The notes under the pieces were generated by a model, which had not been told where the DNA came from, searched no databases, and worked only from the letters and a program-made list of their open reading frames with translations. Shown piece after piece: positions 1 through 10,135 of a stretch of 64,000 nucleotides of DNA. The DNA comes from Paraburkholderia metrosideri. Its GTDB lineage: Bacteria; Pseudomonadota; Gammaproteobacteria; Burkholderiales; Burkholderiaceae. Each line of letters starts with the position of its first letter. The stretch's first letter is position 1. The stretch is taken from NCBI RefSeq assembly GCF_904848625.1, contig NZ_CAJHCP010000013.1, positions 186,001-250,000 of the forward strand. The letters are read 5' to 3'. Both the position numbers and the translations under genes were made by a program.

Positions 1-14
1 ATGTCGAAATTCAT
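1..14 (-). CDS. Partial CDS (first four codons), next subunit of D-hydroxyproline dehydrogenase
   Basis: The ATG at 14-12 overlaps the TGA of the upstream [2Fe-2S] gene as ATGA, so a further gene of the same operon begins here and runs off the left edge. Only M-N-F-D is visible. From the usual order of these operons the expected product is the second FAD or NAD(P)-binding subunit of the oxidoreductase; that is inference from context. Confidence 0.5.
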
Positions 15-286
15 TGTCCGTCCCTTCCAGTCGTCACTGCCATACCGGTCTCGACTATCGTCTGGCACGCAAGCCGATGCGGTGCGCCGTCGATAGTCAC
101 GCGGCACTCCTGACACACGCCCATGCCGCACAAAGGACCGCGTAACGCGCCATGCACGGAGCGGCGCGTGACGACACCTGCACTGCCCGCTGCGATCGCG
201 ATAGCGGTTACCACGGAGCTTCCTGCTGCGACGGCAACACGACGACCATCGACGTCGAGCACAACCGTCACGGTCGCGTTAGCCAT
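11..286 (-). CDS. (2Fe-2S)-binding small subunit of a D-hydroxyproline/opine-type dehydrogenase
   Basis: A 91-residue protein with Cys53, Cys58, Cys61 and Cys74 (pattern C-G-M-G-V-C-Q-E-C, then C-Q-T), the spacing of a plant-type [2Fe-2S] cluster found in the small subunits of LhpBEF and HcnABC-type amine dehydrogenases. It should pass electrons between the flavin subunits that oxidise cis-4-hydroxy-D-proline. I chose the ATG at 286 (start M-A-N-A-T-V) because it overlaps the end of the FAD-subunit gene by 8 bp. A longer frame to 337 would add 17 unconserved-looking residues. The downstream gene starts in an ATGA overlap, so translation is probably coupled. Confidence 0.8.
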   Translation of the reverse strand: MANATVTVVLDVDGRRVAVAAGSSVVTAIAIAAGSAGVVTRRSVHGALRGPLCGMGVCQECRVTIDGAPHRLACQTIVETGMAVTTGRDGQ

Positions 287-1442
287 GCGCAACTCCCATG
301 GTCGAAAAGCGCGCGGGCAGATACGGCGCGGGGTCAATTCGCAAGCCGTCTTCCGCGGACAGGATCTGCGCCGCGATCAGTTTGGCCGTGGCGAGCGCCG
401 TAGTGACGCCAAGCCCCTCGTGGCCTGTGGCCAGCCATGTCGACGGATGGCAGCCTTCGTGCGCGAACTGAGCGGCCGGGCCGATCAGCGGCAGGCCATC
501 ACGGGTCGCGGGTCGCAGACCGGTCCATCCACGGATGGCGTTGAGCGAGCGCAGCTTCGGTAAATATTCGGTAGCCCGCAGCAGCATCCGGGAGAGGACT
601 TCTGGTTCGATCGCGGCATCGACATGGTCGAATTGGCGCGATGAGCCGATCAGCAATTGCCCAGTGGGACGCGGCTGAACGTTGAACGCTACCGAGGTGC
701 CACTGGAGTTGTGCGCGCTCTTGATATAACCGAGTTCGAGAATCTGATGACGCACAGTGCCGGGGTAACGATCCGTGATCAGCAGGTGGCCTTTCTTTCC
801 CTGCATGGGCAGACCGGGCAGAAGTTCGACCGCCTGCAAGCCGCTCGCGATCAACACTGCGCCCGCCGCGATCGTCTCGCCATCGGCAAGCACCACGCCG
901 GCGCGATCCACACGCGCTACGGCGGTGTCTAGCCGGCAGTCGATGCGCCCCTTCACCGGCTGCTCTAGCAGCCACGCGGCGACGGTGGGCGCATAGACCA
1001 CGCCGTCGTCGGGCACGATCATGCCGCCGCGCAAGCCCTCGCGCAGTTCGGGCTCGGCCTCCCGCACCTGCCTGGCATCCAGCATCGTGCACGCAACCCC
1101 CCGCTGGGTAAGCGCTTGCTGGCGGATCTGGGCCAACTCGTATTCCTCGTCGTCGGCGGCGACCCACACTGTGCCGCACCGGACGAACGCGTGCCGCGCA
1201 TCGAGCCGGGGCCCCAATTCAAGCCACAATTCACGCGACCATGCCGAGAGCGCAAACTCGGCGGCCGAATCGTCCATCACGACGAGATGGCCCATCCCCG
1301 CAGCCGTCACTCCGCCACCAATGCCAGCGCGATCAATCACGAGAACGTTCGCGCCTCGCTGTGCCAGTTCGTGCCCACACGCGGCTCCGACAATACCCGC
1401 GCCAATGACAACCACGTCAGGACGAGAAGCCGTCGTTACCAT
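279..1442 (-). CDS. FAD-dependent oxidoreductase, D-hydroxyproline dehydrogenase subunit (LhpB-like)
   Basis: A 387-residue protein with an N-terminal dinucleotide fold, G14-A-G16-I-V-G19, and an acidic residue (Asp37) at the end of strand 2. It belongs to the DAO/glycine-oxidase type FAD family. The C-terminal region contains R-G-W-T-G-L-R-P and a G-H-E-G-L-G-V motif typical of deaminating amino-acid dehydrogenases. The expected reaction is oxidation of cis-4-hydroxy-D-proline made by the epimerase encoded upstream. The start is the ATG at 1442, which shares one base with the epimerase stop (TGATG). A start at 1460 would overlap the epimerase by 19 bp. The exact substrate is inferred from the operon. 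Confidence 0.82.
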   Translation of the reverse strand: MVTTASRPDVVVIGAGIVGAACGHELAQRGANVLVIDRAGIGGGVTAAGMGHLVVMDDSAAEFALSAWSRELWLELGPRLDARHAFVRCGTVWVAADDEEYELAQIRQQALTQRGVACTMLDARQVREAEPELREGLRGGMIVPDDGVVYAPTVAAWLLEQPVKGRIDCRLDTAVARVDRAGVVLADGETIAAGAVLIASGLQAVELLPGLPMQGKKGHLLITDRYPGTVRHQILELGYIKSAHNSSGTSVAFNVQPRPTGQLLIGSSRQFDHVDAAIEPEVLSRMLLRATEYLPKLRSLNAIRGWTGLRPATRDGLPLIGPAAQFAHEGCHPSTWLATGHEGLGVTTALATAKLIAAQILSAEDGLRIDPAPYLPARFSTMGVAHG

Positions 1443-2392
1443 CACGCGTTGATACCCCACGCGAACGGGTCCTGGTCGGAGAAAATGAACTTAGATTCTG
1501 CGTTGACATGAGCCATGCCGCGAATACTTGGGCGCACGTACCCGGGCGCAAGATCAGCGCCCGTCTCGTAGCTCGCCTCGAACACGCTGCCGATGATGCT
1601 CTCCTGGCGCCACAACGCACCCGCCTCCAGCTGACCGTCGGCCGCGAGGCAGGCAATCTTCGCGCTCGTCCCAGTGCCGCAGGGCGAACGGTCGTAGGCT
1701 TTGCCGGGACACAGCACGAAGTTACGGCTGTCGATGCCGGGTCGACTGGACTTCGCGAACAATTCGATGTGATCAATCAGCGCTCCGTCCTCGCCGGTGA
1801 TCCCGTTAGCCTCGAGCGCCTCACGAATGGCCCAGCTGACATCCGTTAGCGTTTCGACGTTGGAAAACTCAAGGCTCTGACCATGATCAGAGACGAGGAA
1901 GAACCAGTTTCCGCCCCACGCGATGTCGCCATGCAAGCGGCCCACACCTGGAACGTCGACAGGTACGGCCTGGCGATAACGAAAGGCCGGCACATTGCGC
2001 ACGGTCACGCTATGGTCGTCATGCAGTTGCGCTTCGACGACGCCGACCGGTGTGTCAATGCGATGGACACCCGGCGCCACGCGCCCCATGTGGGCGAGCG
2101 ACGCCATCAGGCCGATCGTGCCATGCCCGCACATGCCCAAAAAGCCCACATTGTTGAAAAAGATGACGCCAGCCGTGCAGTCTGCAGTGTGCGGCTCGCA
2201 TAGCAGCGCGCCAACCATGACATCGGAGCCGCGAGGCTCGTTAACCACGCCTGCGCGCACGCGATCAAAATCACGCCGGAAAATTTCAAGCCGTTCCGAA
2301 AGCGGACCACGGCCCAGCTCTGGGCCGCCTTCGATCACGAGCCGCGTAGGCTCGCCACCGGTATGCGAGTCGATGACAGTGAGGGTTTTCAT
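1442..2392 (-). CDS. 4-hydroxyproline 2-epimerase (proline racemase family)
   Basis: A 316-residue protein starting M-K-T-L-T-V-I-D. Cys88 lies in M-C88-G-H90-G-T and Cys238 in S-P-C-G-T-G-T-S-A. These are the two catalytic cysteines of the proline racemase family, and Cys88-x-His90 is the form seen in hydroxyproline epimerases. It converts trans-4-hydroxy-L-proline to cis-4-hydroxy-D-proline in the cytoplasm (LhpA/HypE role). I chose the ATG at 2392 because it puts the first catalytic cysteine at residue 88, as in the family. Upstream in-frame starts at 2401 and 2569 give unlikely extensions. It is the first gene of the operon and has an inverted repeat about 73 bp upstream. Confidence 0.88.
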   Translation of the reverse strand: MKTLTVIDSHTGGEPTRLVIEGGPELGRGPLSERLEIFRRDFDRVRAGVVNEPRGSDVMVGALLCEPHTADCTAGVIFFNNVGFLGMCGHGTIGLMASLAHMGRVAPGVHRIDTPVGVVEAQLHDDHSVTVRNVPAFRYRQAVPVDVPGVGRLHGDIAWGGNWFFLVSDHGQSLEFSNVETLTDVSWAIREALEANGITGEDGALIDHIELFAKSSRPGIDSRNFVLCPGKAYDRSPCGTGTSAKIACLAADGQLEAGALWRQESIIGSVFEASYETGADLAPGYVRPSIRGMAHVNAESKFIFSDQDPFAWGINA

Positions 2393-2464
2393 GGCGACCA
2401 TCGTAAGGCGGGCACGCAGAGCCGTCTTGTCGAAACGGCCCGTTGGCAATGACGATTTCGGCAT

Positions 2465-2500
2465 AGAACGACCAGACTGACCCTGTGGGGTGGTCGTTCT
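2465..2500. promoter_or_regulatory. Perfect 10-bp inverted repeat upstream of the hydroxyproline operon
   Basis: AGAACGACCA at 2465-2474 is repeated as its exact reverse complement TGGTCGTTCT at 2491-2500, with 16 bases between. It sits 73 bp upstream of the epimerase ATG and has no T-run, so an operator for the operon's (unseen) regulator is more likely than a terminator. The regulator class is not known. Confidence 0.5.
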
Positions 2501-2768
2501 TCGGGTGTCAGATCTGGCGCTTTGATCGTAAAAGGCGCGCCTGATCAATGACTTCCCGGCAATCGCCAACGCGCACGGGGCTTGCTGCGAGCGGCTTCGC
2601 TCGATGATACCGCCGGATTGGGCACGGAACAGTCGGATGGCAGCTTCGTGAATCAGGCAACCCGCCCTCCTGATCCTAAACCGTCACTGCAACACGCACG
2701 GTCGAAATGAACGCTTCAAGCGGAACAGCCGCCGCGTTCATTGATGAAGTGCATTCATATCAACATCA
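2501..2768. other. Intergenic region, no gene seen
   Basis: This stretch lies between the hydroxyproline operon and the DUF308 gene. The reading frame of the epimerase stays open to 2569, but the predicted extension lacks family similarity. I see no RNA gene, repeat or clear terminator. Confidence 0.5.
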
Positions 2769-3353
2769 TCAAGGCATCGAGGCAAACTTGCGCCGAAGTT
2801 GTCCGACGGACAGCCACAACGCGGAGGCAAGAAAATAGATCGCCCCTACGCCTGCGTAGCCGGCCACTTTGACAATCGCGGGAGGCACCGGTGCATGGGC
2901 CTGCGCGATAAAAAGCACACCCGCCAACGCCGATTGGCCTCCGCTCAGAATCATTGCCCATTGCGCACCAAAACGCTTCCTGCGGCGGACAGCCGTGGCG
3001 AGTTGAAGCAATCCGGACATAACGGCCCAGACTCCGAATACATCGAGCACCGAGCTTGTGTCGATGTGCAACACAACAATCACCGCAATTGCGACAGCCG
3101 AGCTAGCAAAGACATTGAAAGCCTGCGTAAAATTTTCGCGCACTCCACCGCTGCGCGACATATCGACGTAATTGGCCAGCGCGTCCCATACGGGATAGAC
3201 AATAAGCAGTGCGGCTCCGATCGCCGTGACGTGCTGTCCAATGGTGAACGCAAGCGCAACCCAGACGGCAGAGAACGCGGCACGGGTAAAGTAAAAGTAT
3301 TTGAGCCACCGCTCACCCTGAAGACGAGTGGTTTCCGAAAAATGAGCAGTCAT
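2769..3353 (-). CDS. DUF308 (HdeD-like) six-helix membrane protein
   Basis: A 194-residue protein with about six hydrophobic helices in three pairs and a short charged C-terminus, the architecture of HdeD/DUF308 inner-membrane proteins. These are often linked to acid or envelope stress, but the molecular function is unknown. It is divergently transcribed from the HD-GYP/LuxR regulator at 3552. The 198-bp gap between them holds a 20-bp palindrome, so this gene is a likely target of that regulator. The start at 3353 is preceded on the minus strand by an AAGGAG-like sequence (read from ctcctt at 3359-3364). Confidence 0.75.
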   Translation of the reverse strand: MTAHFSETTRLQGERWLKYFYFTRAAFSAVWVALAFTIGQHVTAIGAALLIVYPVWDALANYVDMSRSGGVRENFTQAFNVFASSAVAIAVIVVLHIDTSSVLDVFGVWAVMSGLLQLATAVRRRKRFGAQWAMILSGGQSALAGVLFIAQAHAPVPPAIVKVAGYAGVGAIYFLASALWLSVGQLRRKFASMP

Positions 3354-3469
3354 TGAAACTCCTTAGAAAATTTTCGTGGTGCGATGATCTCTCGGCAGAT
3401 CCGCAAGAGCGTCATCGAGACAGGAAGTCTGTATTGATAGAGATCATCGCACTCGGCCTGCGTGGCCGA

Positions 3470-3489
3470 CATCGGTCAAATGACCGATG
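3470..3489. promoter_or_regulatory. Palindromic operator, copy 1 (ATCGGTCA-AA-TGACCGAT core)
   Basis: CATCGGTCA (3470-3478), AA, TGACCGATG (3479-3489 region) form a perfect two-fold symmetric site with a 2-bp centre. The 18-bp core recurs identically at 5857-5874. This copy lies between the divergent DUF308 and HD-GYP/LuxR genes. Size and symmetry suit a dimeric LuxR/NarL-type HTH, and the LuxR-domain protein encoded beside it is the natural candidate binder (inference). Confidence 0.7.
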
Positions 3490-3551
3490 CGTCCTGAAAG
3501 GTTGGCGTATAGTTGGCGCTCTGTTCGACCCGCACTGATCCATCCATCTCG

Positions 3552-5033
3552 ATGACCGACGACAACGCCACTCTTTCGGCGGTGCGCGTGTTCGATGCTG
3601 TGAAAGCCCTCGCCTTTATCGGCGATCTAAGCATGGGACAACCCACCGGCCATTCGCTACGCACTGCATGGCTTGCAACCCGCCTCGCTGCCGAATCCGG
3701 GGCGGACCCAACGACGAACGATGCAGTTCGCGAAACGTCACTGCTGCGCTGGTCGGGTTGCACAGCCAACGCGGCGGGTTTCGCCGACGTTTTCGGTGAT
3801 GACATCGCCATCCGTATTGCAATGGTTGAAGACCGCCCCGGCTGGACCGACTCCCTCAAGGCGCTGGGTGGCGCAAGCGCGGTGCTTTCTCCGCTCGCAC
3901 AAATTCACTGCGAAGTCTCCGGCGAAGTGGCGCGCATGTTGGGCCTTGCGGATTCGACAGAAACGGCGTTGCGCCGCATCTTCGAGACGTGGGACGGGCA
4001 CGGCCTGCCCGCTCGTCACGCCCGCGAAGCAGCGCCGATGGCGGTGCTCATCGTCGCGCTTGCCGGCGACATGGAAACGTTTAGCCGGGTCTATGGCATC
4101 GAGCGCATGCTCGATCTGATCGCGCAGCGCGCCGGCTCACGCTATCCAGCACAACTCGTCGAGACCGCAGCCCGCCATGCGGCGCGCTGGCTCACGGAAC
4201 TGGAGCACGCAACGGCCGCCGATCTGGACGCCATGCTGACAACATCTCGCATGCAACAGCACACTGACGTGGAGCTGATCGCCGACGTCATCGATCTCAA
4301 GCTTCCCTGGATGACAGGCTTCTCACGCGCAGTCGCTGCGACGGCGGCGCAATGTTGCGCCCGGCTCACGCAAGACAAATCGGCACACGCGCGCGTCTAT
4401 CGCGCGGGGTTGATTCACGGTATTGGCCGTGCATCTGTGCCTAACCAGATCTGGAATACGAACGAACGTCTATCGGAAAGCGCGTGGGAGAAGGTAAGGC
4501 TGGTGCCCTACTGGACGTCTCGCGCGGGCAAGCAGGCCGGCGCGCTCGGAGAAGCGGCCGAACTAGCGTCGTATGCATACGAAAGGTCGGACGGCTCAGG
4601 CTATTTCCGTGGCGCTCGTGATCCATCGCTGACGCTGGAAGCGAACGTGCTTGCGGCATCTGTAACGTATGTCGCATTGCGCTCGGGCCGTCCGTGGCGC
4701 GCGGCACTTTCCAATGAGGAAGCCGCACGACAGTTGCGTGACGAGGCCACACGCGGTCGGCTGAACGTCGACGTGGTGAATGCGCTGCTGTCCGACGATG
4801 TGCGCGTCGTCAGAAAGCCGGTCAGCAGCGCATCGCAGAGTGTGCGATTAACGGCGCGCGAAATCGACGTCCTACGGGTTATTTCGCGCGGGGCCAGCAA
4901 CAAGGAAGCCGCCCGTGAATTGACGCTCAGCCCAAGCACGGTGCGCACCCATGTCGAAAACGTGTTTCGCAAACTCGAATGCTCGTCGCGCGCAGCGGCA
5001 ACGCTTAAAGCATCGACGCTGGGGTTGCTTTGA
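3552..5033 (+). CDS. Tandem degenerate HD-GYP protein with C-terminal LuxR HTH
   Basis: A 493-residue protein. Residues of about 25-180 resemble a degraded HD-GYP half (H-S-L-R-T-A-W-L near 34, W-D-G-H-G-L-P near 147). Residues of about 245-360 form a second half, in which the usual H-D of L-L-H-D-I-G is H289-G (L-I-H-G-I-G) and the G-Y-P motif is D-G-S-G-Y-F. The last 65 residues are a LuxR/FixJ-type HTH (L-T-A-R-E-I-D-V-L, then S-P-S-T-V-R-T-H-V). Missing metal ligands suggest it senses rather than hydrolyses a ligand, perhaps a nucleotide. I chose ATG 3552 over 3513 because the extra 13 residues look unstructured. It is flanked by two copies of one palindrome, which points to autoregulation. 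Confidence 0.8.
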   Translation: MTDDNATLSAVRVFDAVKALAFIGDLSMGQPTGHSLRTAWLATRLAAESGADPTTNDAVRETSLLRWSGCTANAAGFADVFGDDIAIRIAMVEDRPGWTDSLKALGGASAVLSPLAQIHCEVSGEVARMLGLADSTETALRRIFETWDGHGLPARHAREAAPMAVLIVALAGDMETFSRVYGIERMLDLIAQRAGSRYPAQLVETAARHAARWLTELEHATAADLDAMLTTSRMQQHTDVELIADVIDLKLPWMTGFSRAVAATAAQCCARLTQDKSAHARVYRAGLIHGIGRASVPNQIWNTNERLSESAWEKVRLVPYWTSRAGKQAGALGEAAELASYAYERSDGSGYFRGARDPSLTLEANVLAASVTYVALRSGRPWRAALSNEEAARQLRDEATRGRLNVDVVNALLSDDVRVVRKPVSSASQSVRLTAREIDVLRVISRGASNKEAARELTLSPSTVRTHVENVFRKLECSSRAAATLKASTLGLL

Positions 5034-5048
5034 CGGCCGCGCTCGCCA

Positions 5049-5663
5049 TTACATCGGCGGCGCTACGCCGTCCTTTTCAACCACGACAAATTGCGCGGAA
5101 CGGGCTCCGCCGTTAGCCGGTGCAGCGACGACAAACACTTTTTTGCCGGCAACCAAGTCAGCGCGCGTGGCAGGCGCAAGCGTCACGACTGGCGCCGTGG
5201 TCGGCACCGTGACGGTGTTGCTGCCCCCCTTGTACGAAAGCTTCAGATCGCGTCCACTCGTGCCTTCGACGACCGTGTCCACATTGGCATTCGTCATCGA
5301 ACTGTTGGCTCCCAGATCATAGGCATAGTGCCCTTCGCCCGTTCCGCGTGCGGCATCGGGGAACACCAGCACTTCTGTAGCGGTCAGCTTGCCGTCGGGA
5401 CCGGGCATGGCCGCGGCGCCGACATATGAGCCCTGTTTGATATCGGCGAGCTGGATTGGCTTCACCGCGGTTACCTTCGACGCGTCGCTCAAGGTGAGCG
5501 TCACGGTGTCCCCGCTGCGCCGATGTACGGTCAAGGTATCGCCCGAGAACGACACGATGTCGCCGCGAATGCGTTCCGGCTTTGCCGCTGGAGATTGTGC
5601 GAACGATGCACCGGCAAGCGAGAGTGCGACGACAGAAGCAGCGAGCTTGATACGGATAGACAT
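5049..5663 (-). CDS. Exported DUF5666-like beta-rich protein
   Basis: A 204-residue protein with a clear Sec signal peptide (M-S-I-R-I-K, hydrophobic core, cleavage near S-F-A-Q at about 22). The mature part has the pattern I-R-G-D-I-V-S-F-S-G-D-T-L-T-V, resembling the small OB-like folds of DUF5666 proteins. Function is unknown; it should be periplasmic. The ATG at 5663 has GGAG 7 bp upstream, whereas the longer frame to 5738 would bury the signal peptide. It converges on the HD-GYP/LuxR gene (15-bp gap), and the second regulator palindrome is about 190 bp upstream of it. Confidence 0.7.
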   Translation of the reverse strand: MSIRIKLAASVVALSLAGASFAQSPAAKPERIRGDIVSFSGDTLTVHRRSGDTVTLTLSDASKVTAVKPIQLADIKQGSYVGAAAMPGPDGKLTATEVLVFPDAARGTGEGHYAYDLGANSSMTNANVDTVVEGTSGRDLKLSYKGGSNTVTVPTTAPVVTLAPATRADLVAGKKVFVVAAPANGGARSAQFVVVEKDGVAPPM

Positions 5664-6002
5664 AGATGCTCCATTAACAGGGTGGAATAAGAGATGTTGG
5701 TGGGCGGGCGGGTCAGGATCCGCCGAGCCAGTTGTCACCCTGACTGCGCTTCGGCAATGCGCTGAGTTCAGCCAGGGTCCAGATGCCTGAGCACCTTCCA
5801 GTCGGGGCTAGTGACTGGTATGAACGCAAGGATCGCAGGGACGGCGCTGCCAGGGTATCGGTCAAATGACCGATGGCCAGGTCGTCAGAATGATTGCGAG
5901 GGACAGTCGGAATATTTTCTGCCGTCCGCACTCGAGGAGCGTCGCGATTCGCCCCGGCGCCTACGATAGAATGCTCGGCTTTCCCCTTTTCAACGCCGCA
6001 CT
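5664..6002. other. Divergent promoter region between exported protein and NCS2 permease
   Basis: This 339-bp region holds the second copy of the regulator palindrome (5857-5874). No small gene or RNA gene is evident. Confidence 0.5.
5857..5874. promoter_or_regulatory. Palindromic operator, copy 2
   Basis: ATCGGTCA-AA-TGACCGAT is identical over 18 bp to the core of 3470-3489. It lies between the divergent exported-protein gene (start 5663) and the NCS2 permease gene (start 6003), so either or both could be controlled by the HD-GYP/LuxR protein. Confidence 0.7.
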
Positions 6003-7652
6003 GTGCAACCCGCCTCATCCGCCTCATCCGCGGCTTCCCATGAAGCCGATGGCGTCGAATCTTCCGCCGATCTCGTCTACGGTCCTCATGACCGCCCCGC
6101 ACCGGCCATCGCATTCGTTGCCGCGCTTCAACATCTGCTCGCGATCCTCGTGCCTATCGTGACGCCTGGCCTCCTGATCTGCCAGGCGCTTGGCGTTTCC
6201 AGCCGCGACACCACGCTGATTGTGTCGATGTCGCTCGTCATCTCCGGCATCGCTACTTTCCTGCAATGCAAACGCGTCGGGCCGCTCGGCGCGGGTCTAC
6301 TGATCGTTCAGGGCACGAGCTTCAATTTTGTCGGCCCGCTCATCGCGGGCGGCAGCCTGATGGTCAAGCAGGGAACGCCGGTGCAAACCGTGATGGCCGC
6401 CATTTTCGGCGTCGTCATTGCGGGTTCCTTCGTCGAGATGGCCGTCTCGCGCATCCTGCCGTTCGTCAAGCGCCTGATCACGCCGCTCGTCACCGGCATC
6501 GTCGTGCTGCTGATCGGCCTCACGCTGATCAAGGTCGGCCTGATCAGCATGGGAGGCGGCTATGGCGCGATCTCGAAGGGCGACTTCGCGAGCGTCGGCA
6601 ACCTGACACTTTCCGGCGTCGTGTTGGGCACCATCATCGTGCTGAACCGTGTGCCGGTCGCCTGGATTCGCAGCACCGCGCTAGTCATCGCACTGGCCAT
6701 CGGTTATGCCGTCGCGGGCGCGATGGGCCGGCTCGATTTCACCGGGGCGCGGCAAGCGGCGCTGTTTCAGATTCCGACGCCGCTGCATTTCGGCCTCGGC
6801 TTCTCATGGTCGCTGTTCGTGCCGATGCTGATTATTTATCTCGTCACCTCGCTCGAAGCGATCGGCGATGTCACTGCCACCAGCAAGGTTTCGAAAGAGC
6901 CGGTCGAAGGGCCCGTATGGATGCGACGGATTAAAGGCGGCGTGCTGGTCAACGGTTTCAATTCTTTGCTGGCCGGCTTTTTCAATACGTTTCCAAGTTC
7001 GGTATTTGCGCAGAACAACGGCGTCATCCAACTGACGGGGATCGCCAGCCGCTACGTCGGCCTCTGGATTGCCGGCATGCTGATCGTGCTGGGCTTGTTC
7101 CCGCCAGTCGCGGGCATGCTGCAGGCCGTGCCCGAGCCAGTGCTCGGTGGCGCTGCGATGGTGATGTTCGGCGCTGTGGCCGCGTCGGGGATCAACATCC
7201 TCGCGGGCATTCGCCTCGACCGCCGGGCGCTGCTGATCATCGCGATTTCGCTCGCGTTGGGGCTCGGCGTCTCACAGGTGCCGGAGATTCTCAACAGCCT
7301 GCCGCACGCGCTGAAGAACGTGCTCGAATCGGGCGTCGCGACAGGCGGAATCTGCGCGCTGATATTGAACTGGTTCCTGCCGGAAAAGGCGTCACGCGGT
7401 CGGCACGTCAACGACGTTGAAATAAGCGGTGAACGAGAAGGCCGAGCAGAGAAAAGAGACTCGTTGGCCCAAAGTTTGGCCTTCTCGATTGATGCAGCGA
7501 TAGCGGCGCGAACTGGTCTCCCCAGAAGATTTTTAAGCGAAGAGCATAGACCACCCGATTTCGCCAAACCGCTTTGGATTGGTGCGCGTAGAATCGCCAT
7601 GGCCTTCGAGCAGGCCTCCATCGAGATAAAAGACCTAACCAATCCCTCGTGA
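6003..7652 (+). CDS. NCS2-family nucleobase (xanthine/uracil-type) permease
   Basis: A 549-residue protein. Residues of about 30-450 carry the 12-14 hydrophobic segments and landmarks of the nucleobase-cation symporter-2 family: Q-G-T-S-F-N-F in the third helix region, S-L-E-A-I-G-D-V in helix 8, and F-A-Q-N-N-G-V-I-Q-L-T-G before helix 10. It should import a purine or pyrimidine base with protons. The start is a GTG with no obvious ribosome site and no better in-frame start. The last 100 residues or so, after the final helix (W-F-L-P-E-K), are an unusual polar extension that runs into the next gene (GTGA overlap). Confidence 0.82.
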   Translation: MQPASSASSAASHEADGVESSADLVYGPHDRPAPAIAFVAALQHLLAILVPIVTPGLLICQALGVSSRDTTLIVSMSLVISGIATFLQCKRVGPLGAGLLIVQGTSFNFVGPLIAGGSLMVKQGTPVQTVMAAIFGVVIAGSFVEMAVSRILPFVKRLITPLVTGIVVLLIGLTLIKVGLISMGGGYGAISKGDFASVGNLTLSGVVLGTIIVLNRVPVAWIRSTALVIALAIGYAVAGAMGRLDFTGARQAALFQIPTPLHFGLGFSWSLFVPMLIIYLVTSLEAIGDVTATSKVSKEPVEGPVWMRRIKGGVLVNGFNSLLAGFFNTFPSSVFAQNNGVIQLTGIASRYVGLWIAGMLIVLGLFPPVAGMLQAVPEPVLGGAAMVMFGAVAASGINILAGIRLDRRALLIIAISLALGLGVSQVPEILNSLPHALKNVLESGVATGGICALILNWFLPEKASRGRHVNDVEISGEREGRAEKRDSLAQSLAFSIDAAIAARTGLPRRFLSEEHRPPDFAKPLWIGARRIAMAFEQASIEIKDLTNPS

Positions 7653-7663
7653 ACGACCGCGCC

Positions 7664-8311
7664 ATGAAGCTCTATTTCAGCCGCAACTACAATCCGCGCG
7701 TTGCCGTTGCCGTGGCGCGTTATCTGAACTCACCGGTCGAATTTGAATTCGCTTCCCCGTTCGCACCCGGAGAGCACGAGAAGTTCCTCAAGCTCAATCC
7801 AAACAGCGGCCTGCCCATTCTGGTCGAAGGGGAAACGGCGCTGTGGGAAGCGGACGCGATCGCCTGCCGGCTCTCACGCCTCGCCGGGTCGAGTTTCTGG
7901 CCGACAGGCGACGCCATGCCCGACCTCATCCGCTGGATCAGCTGGGGCTACTGGCATTTGGTGCGTGCCTGCGATCAGGTTCATTTCGAACGGGTGACCA
8001 AACAACGTTACGGCCTGGGGCCGGTCAGGCAGGAAATCCTCGAAGCGGGCTTGTGCGAATTCGCCTCCTCAGCCGCGATTCTGGACGAGCATCTCGCGGG
8101 CAGGGACTGGCTCGTCGGCGACGAGGTCACTTACGCCGATTTTCGCGTCGCCTGCGTGCTCCCGTTCGCCCAACTCGCTGGCCTACCGCTCGCCGAGTTT
8201 TCACACGTTGAAGCGTGGCATGCGCGGCTCATGGAGATCCCCGCCTGGAGGGATCCGTTCGCAGGGCTCGACGCGCCAGAACTCCCCCCGCTCTGCTCGG
8301 AGCCGAGATGA
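7664..8311 (+). CDS. Glutathione S-transferase family protein
   Basis: A 215-residue protein with an N-terminal thioredoxin-like domain (M-K-L-Y-F-S start; N-S-G-L-P-I-L near 48-54, the cis-Pro; W-E-A-D-A-I near 62-67 at the glutathione-binding position) and an all-helical C-terminal domain with V-T-Y-A-D-F, the usual capping Asp. Substrate unknown. A GTG at 7649 overlaps the permease stop and would add five residues; the ATG at 7664 gives the canonical GST beginning. It is cotranscribed with, or immediately follows, the permease. Confidence 0.78.
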   Translation: MKLYFSRNYNPRVAVAVARYLNSPVEFEFASPFAPGEHEKFLKLNPNSGLPILVEGETALWEADAIACRLSRLAGSSFWPTGDAMPDLIRWISWGYWHLVRACDQVHFERVTKQRYGLGPVRQEILEAGLCEFASSAAILDEHLAGRDWLVGDEVTYADFRVACVLPFAQLAGLPLAEFSHVEAWHARLMEIPAWRDPFAGLDAPELPPLCSEPR

Positions 8312-8470
8312 CCTCGGCGACGTTCGATTGGAGTCCGACACGTTGAATGGCGGCCTACGCTCGCTTCAGCGGAGCGCGCCTGTCCGCGCGACTCCCGAAC
8401 GCCCTGGCGGACATCCCCGCTTCGCCTGCCATGCAATACCCGCCTTAGGGGTATCTCAGGCGATGTCCTT

Positions 8471-10135
<1,665 letters not shown>

